Shown: one piece after another, positions 34,541 through 42,748 of the stretch
Position numbering within the stretch: position 1 is the stretch's first letter
How the letters are laid out: each line of letters opens with the position of its first letter
Source of the DNA: Frankiaceae bacterium
GTDB taxonomy: Bacteria > Actinomycetota > Actinomycetes > BP-191
Reading direction: 5' to 3'
DNA length: 64,000 bases
Assembly (NCBI GenBank): GCA_035556555.1
Contig: DATMES010000042.1
Span: forward strand, 117,516-181,515
Notes under the pieces: model-generated
Seen by the model: only the letters and a program-made list of their open reading frames with translations
The model's database searches: none
Told to the model about the DNA's origin: nothing
Made by a program: the position numbers and the translations under genes

Positions 34541-34792
34541 ATGGACTGGCGCCACCGCGCGCTCTGCCGTGACGAGGACCCCGAGCTGTTCTTCCCGATC
34601 GGCACGACTGGCCCCGCCGCGCAGCAGGTCGAAGAGGCCAAGGCCGTCTGCAAGCGCTGCGACGTCGTCGCCGAGTGCCTGCAGTGGGCGCTCGAGACCG
34701 GCCAGGACGCCGGCGTCTGGGGTGCCACCAGCGAGGACGAGCGCCGCGCGCTGAAGCGCCGTGGTGCGCGTGCCCGCGCCCGCATCGCCTGA
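34541..34792 (+). CDS. whiB1: WhiB1-like iron-sulfur transcription factor, 83 aa
   Basis: The start MDWRHRALCRDEDPELFFPI is close to mycobacterial WhiB1. Four cluster cysteines occur in C...CKRCDVVAEC order, followed by GVWGATSEDERRALKRR with the G(V/I)WGG-like turn and a basic C-terminal tail. WhiB1 binds a 4Fe-4S cluster, reacts with nitric oxide and interacts with the housekeeping sigma factor; it is essential in mycobacteria. AGGAG lies eight bases before the ATG. Confidence 0.93.
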   Translation: MDWRHRALCRDEDPELFFPIGTTGPAAQQVEEAKAVCKRCDVVAECLQWALETGQDAGVWGATSEDERRALKRRGARARARIA

Positions 34793-34868
34793 GACCCGGC
34801 CCCACAGCTACGCTTCCGACGCTCGCCACCACCCGGTGGCGGGCGTCTGGCGTGTCCGGAGGACGTCC

Positions 34869-35093
34869 ATGGGTGAGTCGTACGTACGCCCCGTCACCTC
34901 GGCGCGCGAGCCTGCGCCGGAGTGGCGGGCGGTGTGGCGGTTCCGCGTCGTCGCCCTCGTGCTGCTCGCCGTGCTCGCCGTCATCACGGTCTGGGGCGTC
35001 AACAAGCTGCTGCACGCCGCCAACCAGGACCCGACGAGCGACCTCGGCAACGTCGACGTCTCCCCCTCGGCACCGGCGACGCCAGGGCCGTAG
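34869..35093 (+). CDS. Small single-pass membrane protein, 74 aa
   Basis: The ATG follows GGAGG. A polar N-terminus (GESYVRPVTSAREPAPEWRA) is followed by one membrane segment (VVALVLLAVLAVITVWGVNK) and a short extracellular acidic/proline tail ending ATPGP. The family is not recognised. It is 76 bases after whiB1 and may be transcribed with it. Confidence 0.65.
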   Translation: MGESYVRPVTSAREPAPEWRAVWRFRVVALVLLAVLAVITVWGVNKLLHAANQDPTSDLGNVDVSPSAPATPGP

Positions 35094-35175
35094 CGCTCCT
35101 CTCGCGCGTTTCGAGGCCGGGAAGGCGGGCATCCGCCTCGACGGAAGCCCTGACCCGTTCCCCGTGAGGTGCCCG

Positions 35176-35733
35176 ATGGCGCAGACGCCCGTCCAGGACC
35201 GTACCGACCTCAACCGCCGCTACGCGGCCCCCGCCGACGACCGGCGCCGGCGCAAGGCCCCGCTGGCGTGGATCCCGATCGCCTGCCTGCTCGGGCTGCT
35301 GCTGCTCGGCCTCGTGATGTGGGCCGCGTCGCGCGACTCCGGCTCCTCTGACTCTGGCGCGTCGGGTACGTCGTCGAGCGCGGCGGCCGGGCGGCTCACC
35401 GCGGGCGACACGAACCTGTTCGGCCGGCTCGACGGCTCCCTCGGCGCGTACGAGGGCCGCGACGTGACCGCGCGCGGCGTCCGCGTCGTCGAGGTCGTGG
35501 GCGACGAGGCGTTCTGGATCGGCAACGGCTCCGAGCGCGTCCTCGTGCACCTCGCTCGGTCGACGGAGTCGCCGTTCCGCGTGCGCGAGGGGCAGAGCGT
35601 GGACCTGCGCGGCACGCTGCGGCAGGCCGACGGCTCGACGGCGCGGGACTTCGGAGTCACCGACGGCGAGGGCGCCGACCTCGTGGCGACGCAGGGCGCG
35701 TACGTCGAGGCCACCAGCGTCGACCTCAGCTAG
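35176..35733 (+). CDS. Membrane-anchored hypothetical protein, 185 aa
   Basis: A basic cytoplasmic N-terminus is followed by one membrane segment (LAWIPIACLLGLLLLGLVMW), a Ser/Gly-rich linker and an extracellular domain of about 110 residues. That domain (YEGRDVTARGVRVVEVVGDE, AFWIGNGSERVLVHL, QSVDLRGTLRQ) looks like an OB-fold, as in BOF-type or NfeD-like domains, but this is tentative. It shares the N-anchor layout of the gene before it. Its stop overlaps the convergent antitoxin by eight bases. Confidence 0.7.
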   Translation: MAQTPVQDRTDLNRRYAAPADDRRRRKAPLAWIPIACLLGLLLLGLVMWAASRDSGSSDSGASGTSSSAAAGRLTAGDTNLFGRLDGSLGAYEGRDVTARGVRVVEVVGDEAFWIGNGSERVLVHLARSTESPFRVREGQSVDLRGTLRQADGSTARDFGVTDGEGADLVATQGAYVEATSVDLS

Positions 35734-36289
35734 CGGCGCGCTGCACCACCACCTGGCCGCCGGTCGTACGGACCATGTCGCACGCCCGGTCGATCGCCTC
35801 CGCCTCCGTAGCGAGGACGGCGCTCGCCCGGGTGCGCCCGGCGCGGCGGACCGCCCACCCGTCAGCCCGCGGCACGACGTAGACGCCCTTGGCGATCTCG
35901 CGGAACTCGCCCTCCTCGACGACGACCACCTGCTCGCCGGAGCCGAACGCCTCGCCACCCGCCCCCAGCGCCAGCTCGGCCCAGGCCCCGTCGCCGAAGA
36001 CCACGCGCAGCTCGAGCTCGCCGCCCATGGCTTCGACGTACGAGCGCAGGGTCGACAGGTAGAGGTCGGTCTGCGACTCGATGCGGCTCACCTGCGCCTG
36101 GCTGACCCGGAGCGCCGCGGCGAGCTGCGTCTGCGTGAGCGCGCGGGCCCGCCGCAGGTCGCGCAGCGTGCGCTGCTCCGCGTCGAGCTCGGCCTCCAGC
36201 GCCTGCCGGGCCTCCTCGTAGCGCGCCCGGTCCTCGGGCGTCTTCAGGCGGGCGTCGCGCACCTCCTCCCACGGGATGCGGTCGCTCAT
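35726..36289 (-). CDS. XRE-family antitoxin fused to a DUF2188-like domain, 187 aa
   Basis: Residues about 1-110 hold a helical linker and an HTH: RRARALTQTQLAAALRVSQA then QVSRIESQTDLYLSTLRSYV, typical of HigA-type antitoxins. The C-terminal part reads YVVPRADGWAVRRAGRTRAS, LATEAEAIDRACDMVRTTGG then QVVVQR, the pattern of DUF2188 domains, which normally stand alone. Its ATG overlaps the toxin stop (ATGA), so the toxin is translated first, as in HigBA loci. The fusion may add nucleic-acid or partner binding. Confidence 0.8.
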   Translation of the reverse strand: MSDRIPWEEVRDARLKTPEDRARYEEARQALEAELDAEQRTLRDLRRARALTQTQLAAALRVSQAQVSRIESQTDLYLSTLRSYVEAMGGELELRVVFGDGAWAELALGAGGEAFGSGEQVVVVEEGEFREIAKGVYVVPRADGWAVRRAGRTRASAVLATEAEAIDRACDMVRTTGGQVVVQRAAS

Positions 36290-36645
36290 CGCTCGTCCTC
36301 TCTGCGCAGGTCCTCCAGGTGACGTTCGTAGATCGCGTCGGCGACCGGAATCGCGGCGACGTACCACTCCCTCCACATGCCGCTCTTGTCGCCGCCAAGC
36401 AGCAGCATGGCAACACCACGCGGGTCGAACGCGAACAGCACCCGCAGCTTCCGTCTGCCAGCACTGACCCGCAGCTCCTTCATGTGGTGCCACGCGGATC
36501 CCTTGATGCGGTCGACGCGCGGCCGCCCGAGCGCCGGCCCGCGGTCGATCAGGACGTCGATCGCCGAGCCGACCGCGTCACCCGCGATGTCGTCGAGCGT
36601 CGAGAACCACTCGCGGAACTCGCGCGTGACCTCGACTCTCCACAT
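36286..36645 (-). CDS. HigB/Gp49-family toxin (RelE-like), 119 aa
   Basis: Matches phage-derived Gp49-like HigB toxins: MWRVEVTREFREWFSTLDDI, RGPALGRPRVDRIKGSAWHH, MKELRVSAGRRKLRVLFAFD and LLLGGDKSGMWREWYVAAIP. Such proteins cleave mRNA on the ribosome. The Arg/Lys-rich core RRKLRVLF and the GGDKSG block fit the family. It is the promoter-proximal gene of a two-gene operon with the XRE antitoxin. Confidence 0.87.
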   Translation of the reverse strand: MWRVEVTREFREWFSTLDDIAGDAVGSAIDVLIDRGPALGRPRVDRIKGSAWHHMKELRVSAGRRKLRVLFAFDPRGVAMLLLGGDKSGMWREWYVAAIPVADAIYERHLEDLRREDER

Positions 36646-36690
36646 GCCGCGACCATACGGAGAGAGGTGTATACGGTCAACCGTATGGCA

Positions 36691-38133
36691 CTAGTGCGCC
36701 GCGGTGGCGAGCGGGACGTCGAGCACGACGGAGGTGCCGCCGGCCTCGCTCGGCCCCATCTCGATCGCGCCGCCGAGCTCCCCCACGACCAGTGTCCGTA
36801 CGATCTGCAGCCCGAGCCGCGTCGACCCCTCCATCGCGAACCCCTCGGGCAGCCCGCCGCCGTCGTCCACGACCTCGACGCGCAGCCCCGTCGGCCGCCG
36901 GTCGAGCCGTACCTCCAGCGTCCCCTCGCGCGCCCCGGTGAACGCGTGCTCCGCGGCGTTCTGCAGCAGCTCCGCCAGCACGAGCGCCAGCGGCGTGGCG
37001 ACGGCGGCGGGGAGCAGGCCGCTCGATCCCGTACGCCGCGTCGTCACCACGCGTTCCGGTGAGGAGACGTCGCCGACCATCGTCATGACCTTGTCGGCGA
37101 TCTCGTCGAACGCCACCGCGTCGTCCAGCGCCTGTGACAGCGTCTCGTGCACGAGCGCGATCGAGGAGACGCGGCGTACGGACTCCTCCAGCGCCGCCCG
37201 CGCCTCGGGCGCCGTCGAACGCCGCGCCTGCAGCCGCAGCAGCGCCGCCACGGTCTGGAGGTTGTTCTTCACGCGGTGGTGGATCTCGCGGATCGTCGCG
37301 TCCATCGTGATGAGCTGCCGGTCGCGCCGCCGCAGGTCGGTGATGTCGCGGACGAGCACCAGCGCGCCGATGACCTCGCCCGCCGCCACGAGGGGGAACG
37401 CGCGCCGCGCGACGACGGTGCCGTTCGCCTCGATCTCGTGCTCGGCGGGGAAGCGGGTGTCGAGGACGCCGTAGATCAGCCTGTCGTCGAGGCCGAGGTC
37501 GCCGAGGTGCTCGCCGACGAGGTTGCGGGTGATGCCGAGGCGGCGGTACGCGGACATGGCGTTCGGGGAGGCGTACTCGACCCTGCCCTTCGCGTCGAGG
37601 CGCATCATGCCGTCGCCGACGCGCGGCACCAGGTCGAGCCGCGGCTCCGACCCCGGCAGGGGGAACGTCCCCTCGCTCACCATCCTCGCGAGGTCGCCCG
37701 CGGTCTGGAGGTACGTCATCTCCAGCTGGCTGGGCACGCGGGCGGACGCGAGGTTGGAGTCGCGGGAGACGACGGCGATGATCCGGTCGCCGTAGCGGAC
37801 GGGGATCGCCTCCTGCCGTACGGGCACTCCCGACTCCCACTCCGGGTCGCCCTCGCGGCAGATCCGCCCCTCGCGCCACGCGCGGTCGGCGAGGAACCGC
37901 TCCTCCGCCGGCATGACGACGCCCACCATGTCGTCGACGTAGATCGTCTGGCCGGTCGCGGGCCGCTTCTGCGCGACCGTCACGAACTCGTCGCCGTCGC
38001 GCAGCAACAGCAGCAGGTCCGCGAACGACAGGTCCGCGAGCAGCGCCCACTCCCCCACGAGCTGGTACAGGTGCGCGACGTCGTGCTGGCTCAGGTCCGT
38101 CCGTTGCGCGGCGAGAGTCCGCAGGGTGCTCAC
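36691..38133 (-). CDS. pdtaS: PdtaS-like sensor histidine kinase, 480 aa
   Basis: Cytosolic kinase with an N-terminal GAF-like domain, a central PAS domain (DGMMRLDAKGRVEYASPNAM) and a HisKA_2/HWE-type domain. The phosphorylated histidine is near residue 284 in IREIHHRVKNNLQTVAALLR. The ATPase part is LVLAELLQNAAEHAF and DDGGGLPEGF. In mycobacteria PdtaS signals to the antiterminator PdtaR; no such regulator is next to it here. TAGCAT lies just before the GTG, suggesting a leaderless mRNA. Confidence 0.9.
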   Translation of the reverse strand: MSTLRTLAAQRTDLSQHDVAHLYQLVGEWALLADLSFADLLLLLRDGDEFVTVAQKRPATGQTIYVDDMVGVVMPAEERFLADRAWREGRICREGDPEWESGVPVRQEAIPVRYGDRIIAVVSRDSNLASARVPSQLEMTYLQTAGDLARMVSEGTFPLPGSEPRLDLVPRVGDGMMRLDAKGRVEYASPNAMSAYRRLGITRNLVGEHLGDLGLDDRLIYGVLDTRFPAEHEIEANGTVVARRAFPLVAAGEVIGALVLVRDITDLRRRDRQLITMDATIREIHHRVKNNLQTVAALLRLQARRSTAPEARAALEESVRRVSSIALVHETLSQALDDAVAFDEIADKVMTMVGDVSSPERVVTTRRTGSSGLLPAAVATPLALVLAELLQNAAEHAFTGAREGTLEVRLDRRPTGLRVEVVDDGGGLPEGFAMEGSTRLGLQIVRTLVVGELGGAIEMGPSEAGGTSVVLDVPLATAAH

Positions 38134-38240
38134 GCGGCCGATGCTAGTGCCCCCCTCCCGCAACGCTCGCCGTCGCGAGCGCCCCCGGGAGTGACCTCAC
38201 GGCAGCTCCGACTTCGCCGGGATCCTCGGGGGTACGCGGA

Positions 38241-38272
38241 ACGGCCCGGCCCCCGTGAGGGAGCCGGGCCGT
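38241..38272. terminator. Hairpin terminator after the secreted 114-aa protein gene
   Basis: ACGGCCCGGC (38241-38250) pairs exactly with GCCGGGCCGT (38263-38272) across a 12-base loop. It lies 19 bases past the stop of the leftward gene at 38291. There is no T-tract, which is common in high-GC actinobacteria. Confidence 0.6.
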
Positions 38273-38290
38273 CCGGTGTACGAGGCGGTG

Positions 38291-38635
38291 CTAGGCGACG
38301 CAGTTCGCGAGCTCGACCGTCTCGGGGACGACGCGGCTCGGGATCGGCGAGAACAGCGGGTCGTAGAAGAAGATGCAGTCGCCGACGCGCTGGAGCGTCC
38401 CGGCGGCCCAGTCGCCGAGGTACGCGATGTAGTTGCCGGTGTAGTCGAGCATGCAGTTGGCGTAGCCGGGGATCTGGATGTTCTCGATGGTGATGAACTG
38501 GTCGCAGACCACGACGACCTCGCCGATCTCGGCGATGCGCGGGGCCTCGTAGGCCTGGGCCGGCGTGGCGGCGACGGTGAGGGCGGCCGTGGCGACGGCG
38601 GCGACGCCGGCGCGCGCGAAGGTACGGAGCTTCAT
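38291..38635 (-). CDS. Secreted hypothetical protein, 114 aa
   Basis: A signal peptide (MKLRTFARAGVAAVATAALT ... ATPAQA) precedes a mature domain of about 85 residues with four cysteines (VVVVCDQF, GYANCMLDY, VGDCIFFYD, ELANCVA). It has a ENIQIPGYANCMLDYTGNYI block. The family is not recognised and it does not share the six-cysteine spacing of the array at 5.8-6.8 kb. A monocistronic layout is suggested by the downstream hairpin. Confidence 0.7.
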   Translation of the reverse strand: MKLRTFARAGVAAVATAALTVAATPAQAYEAPRIAEIGEVVVVCDQFITIENIQIPGYANCMLDYTGNYIAYLGDWAAGTLQRVGDCIFFYDPLFSPIPSRVVPETVELANCVA

Positions 38636-38783
38636 GTAGGGGTCCAATCTGGGATGTCCGGACGCCACCTCGTTGTGGCACCGGTTCGCAGCAGGGTAGG
38701 GCCTTTGGTCCCGAATGGAAAGAACCGGACATCGCACGCCGCCCGCCGCCAAGCACGCCCGCGGCGCGTGCGACGATGCCCCG

Positions 38784-40382
38784 ATGAACGCGCACGGAGG
38801 CGCCCTGGCCGTCGCGGCCGCGCAGGCGTACGGCATCGACACGCTCTTCACGCTGTCCGGCGGGCACGTGTTCCCGCTCTACGACGGCGCCGTCAAGGCC
38901 GACCCGGCGATGCGCATCCTCGACGTACGCCACGAGCAGACCGCCGTCTTCGCCGCCGAGGCGTACGCCAAGCTGACCCGCCGCCCCGGCCTCGCCGTCC
39001 TCACCGCCGGCCCCGGCGTCACCAACGGCGTCAGCGCCGTCACCACCGGCCACTTCAACGCCTCGCCGCTGCTCGTCCTCGGCGGCCGCGCGCCCGCCGC
39101 GCGCTGGGGCTCCGGCAGCCTGCAGGAGCTCGACCACCCGCCGATCCTCGCGCCCGTCACCAAGCGCGCTGCCACGGTCGAGACCACCGACGCGATCCCG
39201 CGGGCCGTCGCCGACGCGCTCGCCCTCGCCCTGTCGCCGCGCCGGGGACCGGTCTTCCTCGACGTGCCGATGGACGTGCTCTTCTCGTACGCCGACGCCG
39301 ACATCCCCCAGCCGGCCGCACCGGCGTACGACACGACCGGCGACCCCGCGCGCGTCGCCGCGCTCATCCAGCGGGCCGAGCGGCCCGTCGTCATCGCCGG
39401 CTCCGACGTCTGGTACGACGGCGCCGAGGCCGCGCTGCGTACGTTCGCCGAGGCCCACCAGGTCCCCGTCATCGCCAACGGCATGGGCCGCGGCTGCCTG
39501 CCCGCCGACCATCCGCTGTCGTTCAGCAGGGTCCGAGGGACCGCCTTCGCCGGCGCCGACCTCGTCGTCGTCGTCGGTACGCCGCTCGACTTCCGGCTGG
39601 CGTTCGGGGCGTTCGGCAGCGCCAAGGTCGTGCACGTCGTCAACGCCCCCTCCGAGGTCGCCCGCCACGTCACCCTCGAGGAGCACGCCGCGGGCCCGCT
39701 CGCCGACGTCCTCGAGGTGATGACGGCCGACGGCAGCCACGCCGGCTGGACCACCGCCCTCCGCGCCGAGGAGGAGGTCAAGCGCGACGCCGAGGCCGCG
39801 CAGCTCGCCACGGACACCAGCCCGATCCACCCCGCGCGCGTCTACGGCGAGCTCCGGCCGCGCCTCGCGAGGGACGCGGTCGTCGTCTGCGACGGCGGCG
39901 ACTTCGTGTCGTTCGCCGGCAAGTACGTCGAGTCGTACGAGCCCGGCTGCTGGCTCGACCCGGGCCCGTACGGCTGCCTCGGCACCGGCCTCGGCTACGC
40001 CATCGCGGCCCGCCTCGCAAGACCCGACAGCCAGGTCGTCCTGCTGCTCGGCGACGGCGCCGCCGGCTTCTCGCTGATGGACGTCGACACGCTCGTACGC
40101 CACCGGCTCCCCGTGGTCATGGTCTGCGGCAACAACGGCATCTGGGGACTTGAGAAGCACCCGATGCAGTTCCTCTACGGCTACGACGTCGCGGCCGACC
40201 TGCAGCCGGAGTGCCGTTACGACGAGGTGGTCCGCGCGCTCGGCGGGCACGGCGAGCTCGTGACGGACGTTGAGCAGATCGGGCCCGCGCTGGACCGCGC
40301 GTTCGCGTCGGGCCTGCCCGCGATGGTCAACGTCGTCACCGACCCCACGGTCGCCTACCCGAGGACGAGCAACCTTGCCTGA
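38784..40382 (+). CDS. Thiamine-diphosphate-dependent enzyme, acetolactate synthase-like, 532 aa
   Basis: Three-domain TPP enzyme. The N-terminal domain has DVRHEQTAVFAAEAYAKLTR with the catalytic Glu and GPGVTNGVSAVTTGHFNASP. A central FAD-like/structural domain follows. The C-terminal TPP-binding motif is LLLGDGAAGFSLMDVDTLVR ... CGNNGIW (GDG...NN). It resembles acetolactate synthase large subunits and oxalyl-CoA decarboxylase relatives. No small subunit or ilv genes are nearby, so the substrate is open. Confidence 0.85.
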   Translation: MNAHGGALAVAAAQAYGIDTLFTLSGGHVFPLYDGAVKADPAMRILDVRHEQTAVFAAEAYAKLTRRPGLAVLTAGPGVTNGVSAVTTGHFNASPLLVLGGRAPAARWGSGSLQELDHPPILAPVTKRAATVETTDAIPRAVADALALALSPRRGPVFLDVPMDVLFSYADADIPQPAAPAYDTTGDPARVAALIQRAERPVVIAGSDVWYDGAEAALRTFAEAHQVPVIANGMGRGCLPADHPLSFSRVRGTAFAGADLVVVVGTPLDFRLAFGAFGSAKVVHVVNAPSEVARHVTLEEHAAGPLADVLEVMTADGSHAGWTTALRAEEEVKRDAEAAQLATDTSPIHPARVYGELRPRLARDAVVVCDGGDFVSFAGKYVESYEPGCWLDPGPYGCLGTGLGYAIAARLARPDSQVVLLLGDGAAGFSLMDVDTLVRHRLPVVMVCGNNGIWGLEKHPMQFLYGYDVAADLQPECRYDEVVRALGGHGELVTDVEQIGPALDRAFASGLPAMVNVVTDPTVAYPRTSNLA

Positions 40383-40698
40383 GCAGCCGGAAGAAGAGCC
40401 GCAGCGCTACGACATCCCGCTCGGCGACCTCACGGGCGAGCACAAGTACGCCCTCGCGCCCGACGAGGAGAACGACACCCCGCCCGAGCCCGGGGCGCCG
40501 GTGGCGTACGTCGCCGAGCCGGCCAAGGCGCAGCCCAACACGATGACGGTCGAGGGCGCGATCGTCGGCATCGGCAACATGGCGGCCGGTGCGGCGAAGG
40601 AGGGCGGCACGCCGGCCTGGACGCTGCGCGCGCTGCTCTTCGCGTTCGCGCTGCCCGCCGTGGTCATCCTCGTCGGCCGGCTGGCCGAGTGGTTCTGA
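40375..40698 (+). CDS. Small membrane protein with acidic N-terminus, about 107 aa
   Basis: A TTG start at 40375 overlaps the TPP enzyme gene by eight bases and has GAGG upstream. The protein is acidic and proline-rich (PEQPEEEPQRYDIPLGDLTG), then has a Gly/Ala stretch and one C-terminal membrane segment (LLFAFALPAVVILVGRLAEW). The family is not recognised. A tail-anchored-like layout is apparent. Confidence 0.6.
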   Translation: MPEQPEEEPQRYDIPLGDLTGEHKYALAPDEENDTPPEPGAPVAYVAEPAKAQPNTMTVEGAIVGIGNMAAGAAKEGGTPAWTLRALLFAFALPAVVILVGRLAEWF

Positions 40699-41651
40699 CC
40701 GTCCGCCCCGTCCGCCCCGGCGAGTTCGACCGCGTCGGCGAGCTGACCGTCGCGGCGTACACCCGCGACCGCGACGTCGGCGACTACGCCGAGGTGCTGC
40801 GCGACGTCCCCGACCGCGTGAAGTCCGCCGAAGTGCTCGTCGCCGTCGACGACGACGGCACGGTCCTCGGCTCCGTCACCAACGTTCCCGACGGCGGCCG
40901 CTACGGCGAGATCGGGCGCGCGGGCGAGGGAGAGTTCCGGATGCTCGCCGTCGACCCCGCGGCGCAGGGGCGCGGCGTCGGCACGGCCCTCGTCCGCGCC
41001 TGCGTCGACGATGCGCGCCGCCGCGGCCGCGAGCGTGTCGTGCTCTCGTCCGGCACGTGGATGTCGCCGGCGCACCGCATCTACGAGCGCCTCGGCTTCG
41101 TCCGGCTGCCCGAGCGCGACTGGGCGCCGGTGCCCGGCGTCGACCTGCAGGCGTACGGCCTCGACCTCGTCCGCCCCGCGCGACCCGGCGAGTACGACGC
41201 CATCGCCGACCTCACCGTCACCGTCTACTCGTCGCTCGAGGGCGGGCAGCTGCACCCCGAGTACGCCGCCATCCTGCGCCGCACCGCCGAGCGCGCCGCC
41301 ACCGCCGAGGTCGTCGTCGCGGTCGAGGGCGACGCGCTGCTCGGCTCGCTGACGTACGTCCCCGAGCCGGGCCCGCAGGGCTCCATCGCCGCCGGCAACG
41401 AGGCGGAGTTCCGTACCCTCGTCGTCTCCCCCGAGGCGCAGGGCCGCGGCGTCGGGCGCGGGCTCGTGCAGTGGTCGATCGACCGCGCGCGGCGCGACGG
41501 CCGCGACCGCCTCGTGCTCTCGACGATGCCGTGGATGCGGGTGGCGCACGGCCTGTACGAGCGCATGGGCTTCGTCCGCACGCCCGAGCGCGACTGGCAT
41601 CCGAGGCCGGGGATCGACTGCTGGACGTACGCGCTCGACCTCTCGCCGTAA
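40689..41651 (+). CDS. Protein with two tandem GNAT acetyltransferase domains, 320 aa
   Basis: Two homologous GNAT repeats are present. The first has FRMLAVDPAAQGRGVGTALV and IYERLGFVRLPERDWAPVPG. The second has FRTLVVSPEAQGRGVGRGLV and LYERMGFVRTPERDWHPRPG. Both keep the acetyl-CoA loop QGRGVG. Strong similarity between halves indicates internal duplication. The length recalls mycothiol synthase, but in that family the two halves diverge; here they are near copies, so this is more likely a different acetyltransferase. The GTG start overlaps the previous gene. Confidence 0.85.
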   Translation: MVLTVRPVRPGEFDRVGELTVAAYTRDRDVGDYAEVLRDVPDRVKSAEVLVAVDDDGTVLGSVTNVPDGGRYGEIGRAGEGEFRMLAVDPAAQGRGVGTALVRACVDDARRRGRERVVLSSGTWMSPAHRIYERLGFVRLPERDWAPVPGVDLQAYGLDLVRPARPGEYDAIADLTVTVYSSLEGGQLHPEYAAILRRTAERAATAEVVVAVEGDALLGSLTYVPEPGPQGSIAAGNEAEFRTLVVSPEAQGRGVGRGLVQWSIDRARRDGRDRLVLSTMPWMRVAHGLYERMGFVRTPERDWHPRPGIDCWTYALDLSP

Positions 41652-41704
41652 CGCTTTCCGCGCGCGGAACGACCTCCCGTTCACCATCGAGGGAGGGGAA
41701 CGCC

Positions 41705-42124
41705 ATGAACGTCCCGAACACGCGCACCGTCGTCGCCGTCGTCGGCTCCTCGGACTGCGCCGCCGTCGTCGCCGCCGCCACGGAGCGCGCCGCGCTCGAC
41801 GCCGCGACCCTCGTCGTCTACGCCGTCGACGCGGCCGGCGCGTTCTCCAGCGTCCGCCCCACGTGGTGGTCGGCGGAGGGCCAGCGGGCGGCGTACGGCG
41901 GCGCGCTCACCCCGCTCCAGCTCGAGATGCTCGGCGAGCACGACCTCGCGCTCGCGGTGCAGCGCGCGCGGCTGGCCGGCGTGGAGTCGTACGGCTGGCT
42001 GCCCACCCAGCGCGGCGCGGCGGGCGTCACGCGGTACGCGCGCGACCACCGCCCGGACGTTCTCATCTGCGGCCGCGAGCACGCGGCGCTCACCGAGAAG
42101 GTCGCCGGCCGCGAGGTCGTCTAG
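41705..42124 (+). CDS. Universal stress protein-like protein, 139 aa
   Basis: The ATG follows GGGAGGGGAA. An alpha/beta protein with VVAVVGSSDCAAVVAAATER and AALDAATLVVYAVDAAGAFS at the start and a C-terminal HRPDVLICGREHAALTEKVA block where USP proteins bind nucleotides. The classic G-2x-G-9x-G(S/T) ATP motif is not evident. Assignment is by overall layout, so moderate. It ends four bases into the convergent glutaredoxin gene. Confidence 0.6.
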   Translation: MNVPNTRTVVAVVGSSDCAAVVAAATERAALDAATLVVYAVDAAGAFSSVRPTWWSAEGQRAAYGGALTPLQLEMLGEHDLALAVQRARLAGVESYGWLPTQRGAAGVTRYARDHRPDVLICGREHAALTEKVAGREVV

Positions 42125-42354
42125 GCCGCGAGCTTCGCCGCCAGCTCGGCGCTCGACGGCTCCGCCAGCACCGACCCGTCCGGGAACACGATCGTCGGGA
42201 CCGTACGGCGGCCGTCGTTGAGCGACATGACGTAGGCCGTCGCGTCGGGGTCCTGCTCGACGTCGACGAACGCGTACTCGACGCCCTTGTCCGCGAACAC
42301 GCGTTTGGCCCGGACACAGTCGCCGCACGACTGCGTGCCGTACATCGTGATCAT
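42121..42354 (-). CDS. Glutaredoxin/mycoredoxin-like protein, 77 aa
   Basis: A compact thioredoxin fold: MITMYGTQSCGDCVRAKRVF carries the C-x2-C active site CGDC. VDVEQDPDATAYVMSLNDGR, then TVPTIVFPDGSVL, has the cis-proline TVPT. Mycoredoxins reduce mycothiol mixed disulfides; this length and genome type fit. The ATG overlaps the thioesterase stop (ATGA), forming a two-gene operon. Confidence 0.88.
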   Translation of the reverse strand: MITMYGTQSCGDCVRAKRVFADKGVEYAFVDVEQDPDATAYVMSLNDGRRTVPTIVFPDGSVLAEPSSAELAAKLAA

Positions 42355-42731
42355 CCGTGCACCGTCCTCAGGAAGCGCTCGCGCGTCACGAGGACGCGCG
42401 TCACCGTGCCCGTCGCCACCGCGCGCTCGTCGTCGCTCACGCGGACTCCGAACGTCAATCGACGCCCGTCGATTCCCTCGAGGACGGCGTCGACCGTGAC
42501 CGTGCCGCCGACCGGAGTCGGGACGAGGTGGTCCACCTCCACGCGGGTGCCGACCGTCGTGAGGTCGTCGGTGAGGTGCGCGGCGACGGCCGCGACCGTG
42601 GCGCGCTCGGCCAGCGCGACGACGCGCGGCGTGGCGAGGACGGGAACGTCGCCGGACCCGAGCGCGACGGCGGTGTCGTCGTCGGAGACGACATGGGTGA
42701 ACGACGCGGCGAGACCGGGCTCCAACGGCAC
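42351..42731 (-). CDS. Hotdog-fold thioesterase-like protein, 126 aa
   Basis: The fold elements are PVLATPRVVALAERATVAAV, VGTRVEVDHLVPTPVGGTVT and VDAVLEGIDGRRLTFGVRVS. These resemble fluoroacetyl-CoA thioesterase-like (FlK) hotdog proteins that hydrolyse acyl-CoA. The acidic residue in LAERA and the H of VDHL are candidate active-site residues. The GTG start has no obvious ribosome site. Confidence 0.78.
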   Translation of the reverse strand: MPLEPGLAASFTHVVSDDDTAVALGSGDVPVLATPRVVALAERATVAAVAAHLTDDLTTVGTRVEVDHLVPTPVGGTVTVDAVLEGIDGRRLTFGVRVSDDERAVATGTVTRVLVTRERFLRTVHG

Positions 42732-42748
42732 GCGGAGGAGCGTACGGC

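Noticed and set aside
40689..41651. Calling the tandem GNAT protein mycothiol synthase (mshD)
   Set aside because: The two halves are nearly equal copies with intact acetyl-CoA loops, unlike MshD, and no mycothiol genes adjoin.
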